A DNA stretch of 64,000 nt from SIG603 sp963589785 (GCA_963589785.1 CAVAMJ010000002.1:62001-126000); one strand, 5' to 3'. Shown: positions 18,341 through 27,796, counted from the first letter of the stretch. Notes: generated from the letters alone by a model not told the origin. Numbers and translations: made by a program.

Positions 18341-20122
18341 ATGAAAAAAAGAATACTTGCTGTACTCTTAGGCATTTGCCTGATAGTCAGCATAATTCCG
18401 CTCGCCTCGTCAGCCGAAAATGTCACTCCAAAGCTTGATGTTACGGTTGAAATGCCTGTCGCCGGTGAAAGTCCGTCATATGAAGGAATTTTCTCAATCG
18501 TCGACGCCAGATACGACGCTTTGCAGGTTAACAGCATTGAGTGGTTTTATTCCTACAAAAACACCACATTCACCGGAGAGAACTCCAGCGATTGGGCTAC
18601 TATGAGCAGAAGTGACACATTCCAACCCGACCGCTACTACGCTTATGCAATCACCTTTGCCAACATTTACATAAGAGAATATGACATCCATGATTGGGCA
18701 AATTACTCGACAATTAACGGCGGAAGCTGCGGATTCTCGTATGAAACTGTAAATAATATCTTTACTCTCTACACTGTCCTCGGCACTCCTGATGCTCCTG
18801 ATTTCCCAATTCACACCTACTCTCCGAGTCCGTCGACTTCTCCTACTACAACTCCGACTACATCTCCTTCGATTCCATCGGAGCCGACTCCTCAGCCGAC
18901 AGAATCTTCCTCACCCTCACCAAAGCCGATTATACCTCTTTCCTTCACACTCGAAGGCTATGAGGTTGATGCAAGCATAGTAAACGGATTAACCGTCTAC
19001 GGTGACGAAAACACAAACGAAGGTATTTCGATTGATTCATGGGCTGTCACAAAGGCACTAAGCACAAAGGACAGCTTTGGCAATGATATCATCACTGATC
19101 AAAGTGCAAAATTCGAGCCTGTAACAGATTATTACCTTGCTTTGCAGTTACTGCCTGACGAAGGCTATGACATCAGCAGATATAGTGCTGAGAACATCAC
19201 CCTTGAGGGCTATGGCACCGCCGCCGCACTCTTTGATAACGGCAACAACGGCTACACAGTAATGTTCAAGCTTCCTAAGCTTTTCAGAGATGTAAGTGCT
19301 CTTCACTTCACGCTGGACGGCTATGAATTAAACGAAGCTGTCGCAGACACTCTCATGATTAACGACATTAACAATGAGGGTATTTCTTGGGGAGATAACT
19401 TTTATCTCACTCACTTCTCTATTTCCGACTCAGAGATAAACTATGATAACTACGAAGACAACATAATTGACGATACTGATTATGTTTTTGAAGCAGACAC
19501 AGACTATTATCTCTGCCTCACTCTCCCGTCTGTTTACGGCTACACCGCAAAGAATTTGACGGCAGATAACATCACCCTCGAGGGCTTAGGCACTGCAAGC
19601 GCCGTCGAATTCATCGAGGAGGAAGAAGGAGTTAACGGTTTTGTAGCATTCTTTAAGCTTCCACAGCTGGCAGAGGCTACTCCGGAACCAACGGTTACAC
19701 CTGAGCCAACTGCCGAACCGACAGCTGAGCCCACGGCAGAACCGACTGCAACTCCAATTCCAACTGCAGAGCCGACCGCTGAACCAACAGCCGAGCCAAC
19801 AGCAGAACCCACGGTTGAGCCAACAGCAACACCGACAGCCGCTCCTACGGCAACACCCGAAAGATCCGTGATTGTCACTCCGACCCCAACTCCTACACAG
19901 TCACCGACACCTGAACCGACAGAGGTTCCTATTGGAAACGGCGGCAGTGGAACAGGCACAAGCGGAGAAAAATCCACAACAGTAGCTACAGCATCCGCCT
20001 CACCTGCTTCAACTCCGGCAACGGGCGACAACAGCAACATGGGCGTATGGTACGCAGTGCTTGCTGTCAGCGCACTCGGAATTGTCGGAACTTCGCTGAT
20101 TGCTAAGGGTAAGAAGAGGTAA
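18341..20122 (+). CDS. Secreted cell-wall surface protein with duplicated domain, PT(A/V)E repeats and sortase-type tail
   Basis: 593 aa, GGAGG before the ATG. Signal peptide 1-25 (cleavage after ASSA). An N-terminal domain (26-155) is followed by a Ser/Pro/Thr linker. Two homologous domains of about 110-120 residues then begin FTLEGYEVDAS and FTLDGYELNEA and each ends FKLP(K/Q)L. A linker built on PTAEPTAEPTA units (about 450-540) follows. The tail is a sorting signal: PATGD near 559, a hydrophobic helix and KGKKR. This predicts covalent anchoring to peptidoglycan by a sortase that recognises a PxTG-like motif; no sortase is in the window. The duplicated domain is not recognised, so the ligand is unknown. 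Confidence 0.8.
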   Translation: MKKRILAVLLGICLIVSIIPLASSAENVTPKLDVTVEMPVAGESPSYEGIFSIVDARYDALQVNSIEWFYSYKNTTFTGENSSDWATMSRSDTFQPDRYYAYAITFANIYIREYDIHDWANYSTINGGSCGFSYETVNNIFTLYTVLGTPDAPDFPIHTYSPSPSTSPTTTPTTSPSIPSEPTPQPTESSSPSPKPIIPLSFTLEGYEVDASIVNGLTVYGDENTNEGISIDSWAVTKALSTKDSFGNDIITDQSAKFEPVTDYYLALQLLPDEGYDISRYSAENITLEGYGTAAALFDNGNNGYTVMFKLPKLFRDVSALHFTLDGYELNEAVADTLMINDINNEGISWGDNFYLTHFSISDSEINYDNYEDNIIDDTDYVFEADTDYYLCLTLPSVYGYTAKNLTADNITLEGLGTASAVEFIEEEEGVNGFVAFFKLPQLAEATPEPTVTPEPTAEPTAEPTAEPTATPIPTAEPTAEPTAEPTAEPTVEPTATPTAAPTATPERSVIVTPTPTPTQSPTPEPTEVPIGNGGSGTGTSGEKSTTVATASASPASTPATGDNSNMGVWYAVLAVSALGIVGTSLIAKGKKR

Positions 20123-20158
20123 AAATATTCGCAAATAAAACAAAGCATATTTAAGAGG

Positions 20159-20194
20159 AAAGCCAGCCACGGGAATTAATCCGTAGCTGGCTTT
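20159..20194 (+). terminator. Terminator-like hairpin after the surface protein
   Basis: AAAGCCAGC-C-ACGG (20159-20172) pairs with CCGT-A-GCTGGCTTT (20181-20194). The T tract is short, so confidence is moderate. Confidence 0.6.
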
Positions 20195-20274
20195 CTGAAT
20201 TTAAATCTTTGAAACGATCTTACAAATCTCGTAACTATTTCAAGTTTGTACAGATATTAAATTTGATGAAAAGA

Positions 20275-20733
20275 TTATTCTCTTGATAGTTTCCTCTCAT
20301 TCATTCTTTTCTCCGTCTCTCTATCCATCTTGACATACACTTTCCTAGTATTTTCAAAAGGATCAAAATCGGTAAAACTTGATTTTTTATCTATAAGCGG
20401 AGCTATCCAATTTCGAATTTTACCGTCAAAAAAGCCATGTGAAAGTTCATATACTGTCTCCCAATCATATATTTCTTTCTCAATCCCTACACAAAAATGC
20501 TCAATCCTGGCGGTATAAGTTCCTAACAAGTGATAATCATCTGAATTCTTTTTATAATGCTCAGCTATTTCTGCTATTTGAGTCCGAGTAAATTTCATTG
20601 TAAGCGGATCAAACACCTCGTCTTGCAATTTATTATACGCATCTAAGGTATCTTTTCGTTTTTCATGGCGTTTATCTTGACTATTATTTTTAATTGAAAC
20701 TGCAAGTTCTACTACAGCGACAACCATCGCCAC
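20275..20733 (-). CDS. DUF4760-like small membrane-anchored protein
   Basis: 152 aa as drawn from the GTG at 20733. A short hydrophobic N-terminus is followed by a charged helix with KRKDTLDAYNKLQDEV, the pattern of DUF4760-type proteins (hydrophobic helix, then R.ATi.aYn). These have no established function, though some occur near phage-defence or stress genes. The frame stays open upstream to codon ATA at 20772 with a strong AAGGAG before it but no ATG, GTG or TTG, whereas the GTG has only a weak AGGA. The true start may be non-canonical, which would complete the N-terminal membrane helix. Confidence 0.5.
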   Translation of the reverse strand: MAMVVAVVELAVSIKNNSQDKRHEKRKDTLDAYNKLQDEVFDPLTMKFTRTQIAEIAEHYKKNSDDYHLLGTYTARIEHFCVGIEKEIYDWETVYELSHGFFDGKIRNWIAPLIDKKSSFTDFDPFENTRKVYVKMDRETEKRMNERKLSRE

Positions 20734-21012
20734 AAAAGTTCCTATATCAGAAATCAGATCAAATATGATTTATCACTCCTTAACTTTTTATAGGACAAGT
20801 GTATCAAAAGGTTTGTCTTTTAATAATTCATTTTCACAAAGAATTAAATACATTACCTATTAAAACATGATCGTTTATGACTTTAACATTGTTCAAATTA
20901 GAACTATGTTATGCTCTACTTGCAGGAAACAGAGAACAAACTCAACTGTCGCTAAGGTGAATAGTCAACGCATTGAAAGTCTAACAAGTTTAGATATTAG
21001 TTTTTTCTAATA

Positions 21013-22209
21013 TTATACTATCTCAAAAAAAGTATCCGGCTTCTTAGAATCAAAGATCTCATTACAAGTCATTACCGTTACAAGGTTCTCGGTTTCACTT
21101 AAATTTATAATATTATGAGTCCAGCCTGGAATCATGTGAACAGCTTCGATTTTATCTCCGCTTACTTCAAATTCCACTTTTTCACCTGTATTTATATTGC
21201 GCTCCTGTATAAGTCCATGACCTGAAACGACAATAAAAAGTTCCCATTTAGAATTATGCCAGTGCTGACCCTTCGTGATACCAGGTCTGCTGATATTTAT
21301 TGAAACCTGACCGCAATCCTCGGTATGTACAAGTTCTGTAAAGCTTCCGCGATCATCAACATTCATCTTTAAAGCATATTTAAACTTATCGGCCGGTAGA
21401 TATGTGAGATATAAACTGTAAAGTTTCTTTGCAAATGAACCATCCGGCATCTTTGGCATCATCAATGTCTTTGGCTGCTCTTTAAATTCTTGAAGTAAAT
21501 CAACGATTTCTCCAAGTGTTACCTTATGTGTTGTCGGTACACAACAGTATCTTCCGTCTTCCTTAAGGACAGTCTCAACTCCAGCAAATTCACAATGTCG
21601 CTCTTTTCCTTCCAGAAGGTCAAACATACCATCGACTAAATCATCAATATAGAGAAGCTCGAGTTCAGTACTGCGATCATTTACTGTGAACTCTTCATCA
21701 TTTGCAACCGCCCAACAAAACGTTGATACTGCAGAGTTGTATTTCGGCCTTGAATGACCCATTAAATTAGGAAAACGATATACAGCAACCTTAACACCTG
21801 TCTGATTGGCATATTCGAAAAACAGTTCCTCACCGGCTTTTTTGGAACGACCATATTCTGAGTTTCCAAAACGACCCGCAAGCGTAGCTTGAATTGACGA
21901 CGAAAGCATAATCGTTGCTTTATTACTGTACTTTTTGAGCGTTTCAAGCAACACTGAAGCAAAGCCAAAATTACCTTTCATAAAATCCTCTGAATTTTCA
22001 GGGCGATTTACTCCGGCAAGGTTAAAAACGAAATCAGCTTTTTTACAATACTCATCCAATTCCTCAGCGGTAGAACTCAGATCATACTCAAATATCTCAT
22101 CTATTTTAATATTAGGACGGGTTCTGTTTTTGTTATCCCTAATATTCTTTAAGTTGTTTACAAGGGCGGTACCAACCATACCCTTTGCACCGGTAACCAG
22201 TATGTTCAT
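21013..22209 (-). CDS. capF: UDP-FucNAc pathway bifunctional epimerase/reductase, CapF/WbjC
   Basis: 398 aa from the second ATG (22209), which has AAGGAG 7 bases upstream; the ATG two codons earlier touches the ribosome site. N-terminal SDR domain with VTGAKGMVG and the SSSIQA...YGRSKKAGE active-site region; C-terminal cupin with GITKGQHWHNSKWELF and GWTHNIINL. This two-domain arrangement is diagnostic for CapF, which with CapE and CapG converts UDP-GlcNAc to UDP-N-acetyl-L-fucosamine. Last gene of the 20-kb capsule operon, 11 bases after capG. Confidence 0.93.
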   Translation of the reverse strand: MNILVTGAKGMVGTALVNNLKNIRDNKNRTRPNIKIDEIFEYDLSSTAEELDEYCKKADFVFNLAGVNRPENSEDFMKGNFGFASVLLETLKKYSNKATIMLSSSIQATLAGRFGNSEYGRSKKAGEELFFEYANQTGVKVAVYRFPNLMGHSRPKYNSAVSTFCWAVANDEEFTVNDRSTELELLYIDDLVDGMFDLLEGKERHCEFAGVETVLKEDGRYCCVPTTHKVTLGEIVDLLQEFKEQPKTLMMPKMPDGSFAKKLYSLYLTYLPADKFKYALKMNVDDRGSFTELVHTEDCGQVSINISRPGITKGQHWHNSKWELFIVVSGHGLIQERNINTGEKVEFEVSGDKIEAVHMIPGWTHNIINLSETENLVTVMTCNEIFDSKKPDTFFEIV

Positions 22210-22220
22210 GTGCATTCTCC

Positions 22221-23402
22221 TTACTTGGAATCTTTTCTCCAGACCATCTTGTTGACGACACCTGTATAGCTTTGAATAATCTTTACAACTTTTAAACTAA
22301 CATTTTCTTCAACATAATCTGGAACCGGAACACCATAATCTCTTGCTCTGTTCATCTCTACTGCCATATCTACTGACTGCAACAATCCTTTTTCATCTAT
22401 TCCTGAAAGAATAAAACATGCCTTATCCAACGCTTCTGGTCGTTCTGTAGACGTGCGAATGCAAATAGCGGGAAACGGGTGTCCAATAGAAGAAAAGTAA
22501 CTACTTTCTTCCGGTAGTGTTCCAGAATCTGACACTACCGCAAACGCATTTATCTGCAAACAGTTGTAATCATGGAAGCCAAGCGGTTCATGCTGAATCA
22601 CCCTTGGATCAAGTTTAAATCCTGTTGATTCAATTCTCTTCTTGCTCCTAGGATGGCACGAATATAGAATTGGCATATCATACTTCTCGGCCATTTTATT
22701 AATAGCATTAAATAAGGACGTGAAATTTTTTTCTGTATCAATGTTTTCCTCACGGTGAGCAGAAAGAAGTATATACTTACCTTTTTCCAGTCCAAGTTTA
22801 CTATGAATATTTGATGCTTCAATATCTGACAAATTGTTATGCAACACCTCTGCCATAGGTGACCCGGTAACATAAGTACGTTCCTTTGGCAAACCACAAT
22901 CTGCTAGATATCTACGTGCATGTTCGGAGTATGCCATATTAACATCTGAAATAATATCCACAATACGTCTGTTAGTCTCTTCAGGAAGACACTCATCTTT
23001 ACAGCGGTTACCTGCTTCCATGTGAAAAATGGGAATATGCAGTCTCTTAGCTCCAATAACGGATAAACAACTATTAGTATCCCCAAGCACCAAAATTGCA
23101 TCTGGTTTAATTTCGACCATTAGTTTATAACTTTGTGCGATGATATTTCCACAAGTTTCTCCAAGATCTGCTCCAACAGCATTCAAAAAAACTTCTGGAT
23201 TATCCAACTTCAACTCTTCAAAAAAGACACCATTTAAATTATAATCATAGTTTTGCCCAGTATGAGCCAAAATAACATCGAAATACTTACGGGTTTTATT
23301 AATTACAGCAGACAAACGTATAATCTCCGGTCTGGTGCCTACAATAATCAACAATTTTAACTTTCCATTTTCCTTCCATCGGATATTTTCATATGTTCCC
23401 AT
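22221..23402 (-). CDS. capG: Non-hydrolysing UDP-N-acetyl sugar 2-epimerase, CapG/WbjD-like
   Basis: 393 aa from the ATG at 23402 (AAAGGA 10 bases upstream); a TTG lies three codons earlier. Motifs of the epimerase family: VGTRPEIIRLSAVI, HTGQNYDYNLN, VLGDTNS, HMEAGNRCKDECLPEETNRR, SAHREENID and SDSGTLPEES. With capF next and capE upstream it most likely makes UDP-L-FucNAc in the last pathway step. WecB-type UDP-ManNAc formation is the alternative on sequence alone. Confidence 0.92.
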   Translation of the reverse strand: MGTYENIRWKENGKLKLLIIVGTRPEIIRLSAVINKTRKYFDVILAHTGQNYDYNLNGVFFEELKLDNPEVFLNAVGADLGETCGNIIAQSYKLMVEIKPDAILVLGDTNSCLSVIGAKRLHIPIFHMEAGNRCKDECLPEETNRRIVDIISDVNMAYSEHARRYLADCGLPKERTYVTGSPMAEVLHNNLSDIEASNIHSKLGLEKGKYILLSAHREENIDTEKNFTSLFNAINKMAEKYDMPILYSCHPRSKKRIESTGFKLDPRVIQHEPLGFHDYNCLQINAFAVVSDSGTLPEESSYFSSIGHPFPAICIRTSTERPEALDKACFILSGIDEKGLLQSVDMAVEMNRARDYGVPVPDYVEENVSLKVVKIIQSYTGVVNKMVWRKDSK

Positions 23403-23524
23403 AATCAGCAATTCCTTTCTTCAAAACAATTCTATTCATCAAATATAACCCAGTGCAGATATCCCCGCCACATTGAGGTGGTAGACATAATCCCTCGCTG
23501 TAATCATAAAAAACTAACCTTGGA

Positions 23525-24712
23525 TTACAACCCCCAATCCTTCAAATATACATTTCGTTTTTTTACAGACTTAGAAGTAACAACAACCGTTTCCTTTAAA
23601 AGCTTTATATTAACATTCTTATTTTTCAATGCACAATAACCTCTTTTAACCCAAAATAAAGGCAACAAAAACGGTTTTCCTTTTAAACCAGGGTATTTTG
23701 TTGTAGCAATTAAGTTTCTATATGAGGGGAAAATCAAGTTTTTAATCGTTATAAATTTAGAAATCAGAAAAGGATACCTATTAGTGGCTCTTTCTATAGC
23801 AGCGTTCGAATTTTCTTCATTTTCAAAACCAAAAACTCCATCTTCGAATATCCTTCCTGTAGCATAGTTGTAAAAATCATCATCTATACTTGGTACGTCA
23901 AAAGGAATTTCTATAGCAAACCATCGCTTACAAAATGCCAAAACTGTTAGGATAAAGTCAAAAAGATGAATTTCTTTTGCCTTTTGTTCTATCCAATTCC
24001 AATCGAATAAATCATTATGAAAATGAACCAAAACAGCTATATCTATGAACTGCCTAAATCCGACACCCTTAATTCGCATATGTTTAGCTAAATGGAAAAA
24101 CAAATACAATAAATGAAAATTAATATCCAACACTAATTCATCTGGTTCGAATATGATATAGTTCTGAAATTGATTAAAAAATGATTGTTGTAATTCTTCA
24201 TCTGGCGTATAAGTCGTATGAACAAGGCAACTGTGCAGTTCATAAAGAAAATCAAGCTTTACAAAGTTTAATTCTTCCTGTGCATTTTTCTTAAGTTGAA
24301 ATCCATTTTTTTCAAACACTGAAATAACTCTATCTGCATCATTCATATTAATCAGTAGATCAACATCTCCCATGGAGCGGTCAACAGAATTCTTATAATA
24401 CTTTTGTAATACAATTCCTTTAACCGGGACATATCTAATATTTTCCGCTGTCAAATCTTTTTTTAGATGATCAAATTCGCTGATATTATTTAACGAATAA
24501 AAAACCGAACTAACAAACTGAGGTTTCAAGAGATCAGTCAATTTTCGTATATTGTTCTCTTTAGATATTGCATAAACAAGAGTAACAATCTCGTGTTTCT
24601 TTGCATAGTCATTAATTTTTTGATAATCAACATCAAACATTTCTTCAAGTCTTTCATCAGTAAAATACGATTTCATTATTCGGATAAAGTACTTTTGATT
24701 TTCAGATAACAT
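23525..24712 (-). CDS. Nucleotidyltransferase-fold protein (NTP_transf_5 type), role in capsule unknown
   Basis: 395 aa from the ATG at 24712, AGAGGTG 6 bases upstream. The segment YVPVKGIVLQKYYKNSVDRS followed by MGDVDLLI (near 93-120) has the D-x-D pair of the uncharacterised nucleotidyltransferase family seen in polysaccharide gene clusters. The rest is helical with no known motif. It may modify a phospho-group or nucleotide sugar for the capsule, but no substrate can be deduced. It follows the degenerate acyltransferase region. Confidence 0.7.
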   Translation of the reverse strand: MLSENQKYFIRIMKSYFTDERLEEMFDVDYQKINDYAKKHEIVTLVYAISKENNIRKLTDLLKPQFVSSVFYSLNNISEFDHLKKDLTAENIRYVPVKGIVLQKYYKNSVDRSMGDVDLLINMNDADRVISVFEKNGFQLKKNAQEELNFVKLDFLYELHSCLVHTTYTPDEELQQSFFNQFQNYIIFEPDELVLDINFHLLYLFFHLAKHMRIKGVGFRQFIDIAVLVHFHNDLFDWNWIEQKAKEIHLFDFILTVLAFCKRWFAIEIPFDVPSIDDDFYNYATGRIFEDGVFGFENEENSNAAIERATNRYPFLISKFITIKNLIFPSYRNLIATTKYPGLKGKPFLLPLFWVKRGYCALKNKNVNIKLLKETVVVTSKSVKKRNVYLKDWGL

Positions 24713-24803
24713 CCTATGCACCTCTTTGCTCGTTATTTTTCAAAAGCAATTTTACCTTGCTCAAAGCAAAATAAAGCTTAACTCATCAAAATTCAAAATG
24801 ATT

Positions 24804-25404
24804 TTAGCTAACTTTATACAAATCAAACAACGCATTACAGAAAGAATCGGTGTAATCAATATAGAATATAGAATTCATTTTTGATACTTTTTTCCATATC
24901 AAATCCAACAACAAGCCTTTCATAACCCGCACAATCATTTTCAAAATGAACGAATGCAAAATATATTTTTGCATTGTGGAACGACCGGTCTTGATCAGAA
25001 TAGTGTTTATGGTATCAAGCTCCATTAAATGCTTTACAATAATTAAAGAAACTATGTATCCGGCAAACACAATACACTATCTGTAAAAATCTATAAAAGC
25101 GACTGTCTACTTCGTTATTTTGGTAACTGTAATCCTGGTAGTATATATGTAGCATTCTTTTTAAGAATAAGATTATTATAATCCAAGAATACAACCAATA
25201 GCTTATGTATTTTACAGTAATAGTTTCTCTATCACAGACAAAACTGTTTCTATCACCAAAACTCTCCATAAAAACCAAAGATGGTTGCCTGTAATCGTAT
25301 TCTAAAGCAAATTTACTGTGTATAGTACAACTCATTATCCAATTTATCGCACTCCAAACAACCATCTTCTCCCTGCTGCAAACAATAGCATGTGAAATAG
25401 CCAA
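24804..25404 (-). pseudogene. Degenerate membrane acyltransferase remnant
   Basis: Two overlapping frames (25015-25404 and 24804-25070) read as broken pieces of one hydrophobic protein. The downstream piece has GRSTMQKYILHSFIL, close to the G-x-N-T-M-x-I-Y-x-x-H-x-F helix at the end of fucose-4-O-acetylase and related acyltransferases. The upstream piece has a membrane helix (YSWIIIILFLK). No intact start or catalytic N-terminus is visible. It lies just downstream of an intact acyltransferase gene. The family call is tentative. Confidence 0.4.
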
Positions 25405-25570
25405 ACTATTTTTATAATTACATTTTCATAAATACCGTCAGGCGTAACCAATAATTCATAAATAAAGTGCCTCACACCATTAAGAAATTTAATAACCCTT
25501 CCGTTGCATCTAACATTTCATTTCTTCCATCTTTCAAGGAAACAAAAACCTACCATATTTTTACATAGTC
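25405..25570. other. Non-coding or decayed stretch between acyltransferase genes
   Basis: Together with the remnant above, 24713-25570 holds no intact gene. This part is AT-rich with no start plus ribosome site leading into an open frame, and probably belongs to the same decayed gene. Confidence 0.4.
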
Positions 25571-26671
25571 TTATTTGTATTTGAATAATCTAAATTCTGC
25601 ACTCATTTTATTTATACATTTACCCGAAAACAAGCTTATTAAAACTATAACTATATACATCGGCACAAACAAAAAAAAATTATTTAAGCCCAATATTTTC
25701 TCTACTACCGAAGACAATTGATATGCGAAAATCGAATGAATCAAATATATACCATAGGACTCTTTTCCAAGAGTGTTCACAATCCCATTTCCCTTTTTAT
25801 TTTTCACCAGCAAATATTCTAACAAAACAGATGTAGCCAAAGCGACCATATATGGGAGTATATAGAACCGAATGCTAAATGAAGAATGAAACAAAAGGAA
25901 AGAAATTACATACAGAACACAAGCGAAAGCTATATATTTGTAATTCACCGTGATAGTTTTATCTTTAACTCTGTAAAACAAAACTACTCCACACAAAAAG
26001 CAAGGTAATTGATTCATTACTGAAAAATACAAAAAACTATTATTTTTCAGTAACAACATACCAGTTTGTGAATAGTTTATTAAGCCAGTAATCAAACTCA
26101 AAATAAGACAACTAAAAAACGGAAAAAAATAACTGTTAATTAGTTTTTGCTTTTTACTTTTTATGAGTTTTTTTATAACAAAGGTTAATAGCGGAAAGAT
26201 CCAGTATATCAAAACTGTCGTTCCGACAAACCATCCACCTGGCACAATACTGTTGTTATAAGCAGGTATCAATCCGTTCAGTAAAAGTAAATTAACAATA
26301 CTTCCTTTTATATAGAAACCTATTCCCAATCCGGTTCCTATATGCAATTTTGCTAAGTTCCACAAAAAAAAGAAAAGAACAGCAAAATAATATCCTGGGG
26401 CTATTGAAAGCCAACGATTTATGTAGAATTGTCTTACTCTCAGATGTTTGTTATCTTGTGATTTCATTAAGCAAAAACCAGAAGCAACAAAAAACACAGA
26501 AGTTCCCATTTGCCCAAATTCACACAATTTCTTAAATGGTACTGGCAAATTATAAACTTGTGACATATGAACAGCAATTATTAATAAAATTGCAATTCCT
26601 TTAAAAAAATCCAATATCTCATTCCTTGTATTTTTAGAAGAGTTGGAAAGACCAATGTTTTGTTTATTCAC
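25571..26671 (-). CDS. Acyltransferase 3 family membrane protein (capsule O-acetylation)
   Basis: 366 aa, GTG start with GGAG 9 bases upstream. About 10 membrane helices. N-terminal EILDFFKGIAILLIIAVH carries the family's R/K-x10-H arrangement, followed by GTSVFFVASGF and FYINRW; C-terminal GKESYGIYLIHSIFAY matches the closing helix. Such proteins transfer acetyl groups to sugars at the membrane, so it probably decorates the repeat unit. It lies about 90 bases downstream of capE in the operon. Confidence 0.88.
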   Translation of the reverse strand: MNKQNIGLSNSSKNTRNEILDFFKGIAILLIIAVHMSQVYNLPVPFKKLCEFGQMGTSVFFVASGFCLMKSQDNKHLRVRQFYINRWLSIAPGYYFAVLFFFLWNLAKLHIGTGLGIGFYIKGSIVNLLLLNGLIPAYNNSIVPGGWFVGTTVLIYWIFPLLTFVIKKLIKSKKQKLINSYFFPFFSCLILSLITGLINYSQTGMLLLKNNSFLYFSVMNQLPCFLCGVVLFYRVKDKTITVNYKYIAFACVLYVISFLLFHSSFSIRFYILPYMVALATSVLLEYLLVKNKKGNGIVNTLGKESYGIYLIHSIFAYQLSSVVEKILGLNNFFLFVPMYIVIVLISLFSGKCINKMSAEFRLFKYK

Positions 26672-26761
26672 GGCTTCTTACTCCAAACATATTTGAATAA
26701 TATTTTTACAAACAAAACTCATCATAATAAATAGTATTATCATGTTATCAAAGAAAATTAC

Positions 26762-27796
26762 TTAATCCTCTGCCAATCTTTCTTGTATGTAAGTCAGCTG
26801 AAGCATTTTTTCTTTGATTTCTTCTTTGCTAAGAAGCTTCGTATTATTACTGTTGAACTCTGTCAGCGTGTTTCGTTGCACATCGCCGTCTTTAAAGTAT
26901 TTATCATAGTTCAAACCGCGATTATCAGCTGGAACACGATAGAATCCGCCTAAATCAATTGCCTTGGCACACTCCTCGTTTGTAAGAAGAGTCTCATACA
27001 TTTTTTCGCCGTGACGAATTCCGATAACCTTAATATCCTCTTTCTTTCCACCGAACATCTCACAAACAGCTTCTGCCTGAAGGCCAATTGAGCATGCAGG
27101 AGCTTTCATGATAAGAAGGTCTCCGTTTTCACCATTTTCAAATGCATACAATACGAGATCAACTGCCTCTTCAAGTGACATAATAAATCTTGTCATACTG
27201 GGCTCAGTCACAGTTATTGTGTTGCCAGCTTTGATCTGATCTATCCATAGGGGAATTACTGATCCTCGAGAACACATAACATTACCATATCTTGTGCAAC
27301 AGATTTTTGTTTTTCCCGAGTATCTTGATTTTGCAATAGCAACACTCTCTTCCAAAGATTTTGATTTGCCCATTGCGTTAATAGGATATGCAGCTTTATC
27401 AGTTGAAAGACAAATAACAGCCTCTACCTCCTCTTCAATAGCAGCAGTAAGCACATTATCTGTTCCAATAATATTGGTCTTTACTGCCTCCATAGGAAAA
27501 AATTCGCAAGACGGAACTTGCTTCAAAGCAGCAGCATGAAAAATATAATCCACGCCGTGCATTGCATTTTTACAAGACTGTAAATCTCTTACATCTCCGA
27601 TGTAAAACTTTATTTTCTCGGCAACCTCAGGCATTTTCACCTGGTACTCATGGCGCATGTCATCTTGTTTTTTTTCATCTCGAGAAAAAATTCTAATTTC
27701 GCCTATATCTGTCTTCAAAAATCTGTTGAGAACAGCATTGCCGAACGAACCTGTTCCTCCTGTTATCATTAAAGTTTTTCCTGTAAATAAAGACAT
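26762..27796 (-). CDS. capE: UDP-GlcNAc 4,6-dehydratase/5-epimerase, CapE/WbjB
   Basis: 344 aa, GGAGGG before the ATG. SDR with ITGGTGSFGNAVLNRF (Rossmann), HAAALKQVPSCE, and the active-site segment STDKAAYPINAMGKSK, where Met stands in the usual Tyr position as in FlaA1/CapE-type dehydratases. It starts UDP-L-FucNAc synthesis from UDP-GlcNAc; CapF and CapG encoded downstream complete it. It is separated from them by the acyltransferase and nucleotidyltransferase genes, an unusual order for this otherwise contiguous trio. Confidence 0.93.
   Translation of the reverse strand: MSLFTGKTLMITGGTGSFGNAVLNRFLKTDIGEIRIFSRDEKKQDDMRHEYQVKMPEVAEKIKFYIGDVRDLQSCKNAMHGVDYIFHAAALKQVPSCEFFPMEAVKTNIIGTDNVLTAAIEEEVEAVICLSTDKAAYPINAMGKSKSLEESVAIAKSRYSGKTKICCTRYGNVMCSRGSVIPLWIDQIKAGNTITVTEPSMTRFIMSLEEAVDLVLYAFENGENGDLLIMKAPACSIGLQAEAVCEMFGGKKEDIKVIGIRHGEKMYETLLTNEECAKAIDLGGFYRVPADNRGLNYDKYFKDGDVQRNTLTEFNSNNTKLLSKEEIKEKMLQLTYIQERLAED

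Noticed and set aside
19690..19900. Short regular repeats resembling a CRISPR-like or tandem array
   Set aside because: They encode in-frame PTAEP-type units of the surface protein linker, vary in sequence by codon, and have no spacers. No CRISPR array was seen anywhere in the window.
15005..20800. Duplicate of the tRNA-Lys 3' end as an attachment site
   Set aside because: I looked for a second copy of the T-arm/acceptor sequence downstream and did not find one within the window.
20992..21014. Hairpin ATATTAG-T6-CTAATAT at the end of the capsule operon as a terminator
   Set aside because: The stem is only 7 weak A/T-rich pairs and no T tract follows on the minus strand.
23412..23524. Short minus-strand frame MSTTSMWRGYLHW between capG and the nucleotidyltransferase gene
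   Set aside because: Only about 18 codons, no ribosome site and no recognised family.
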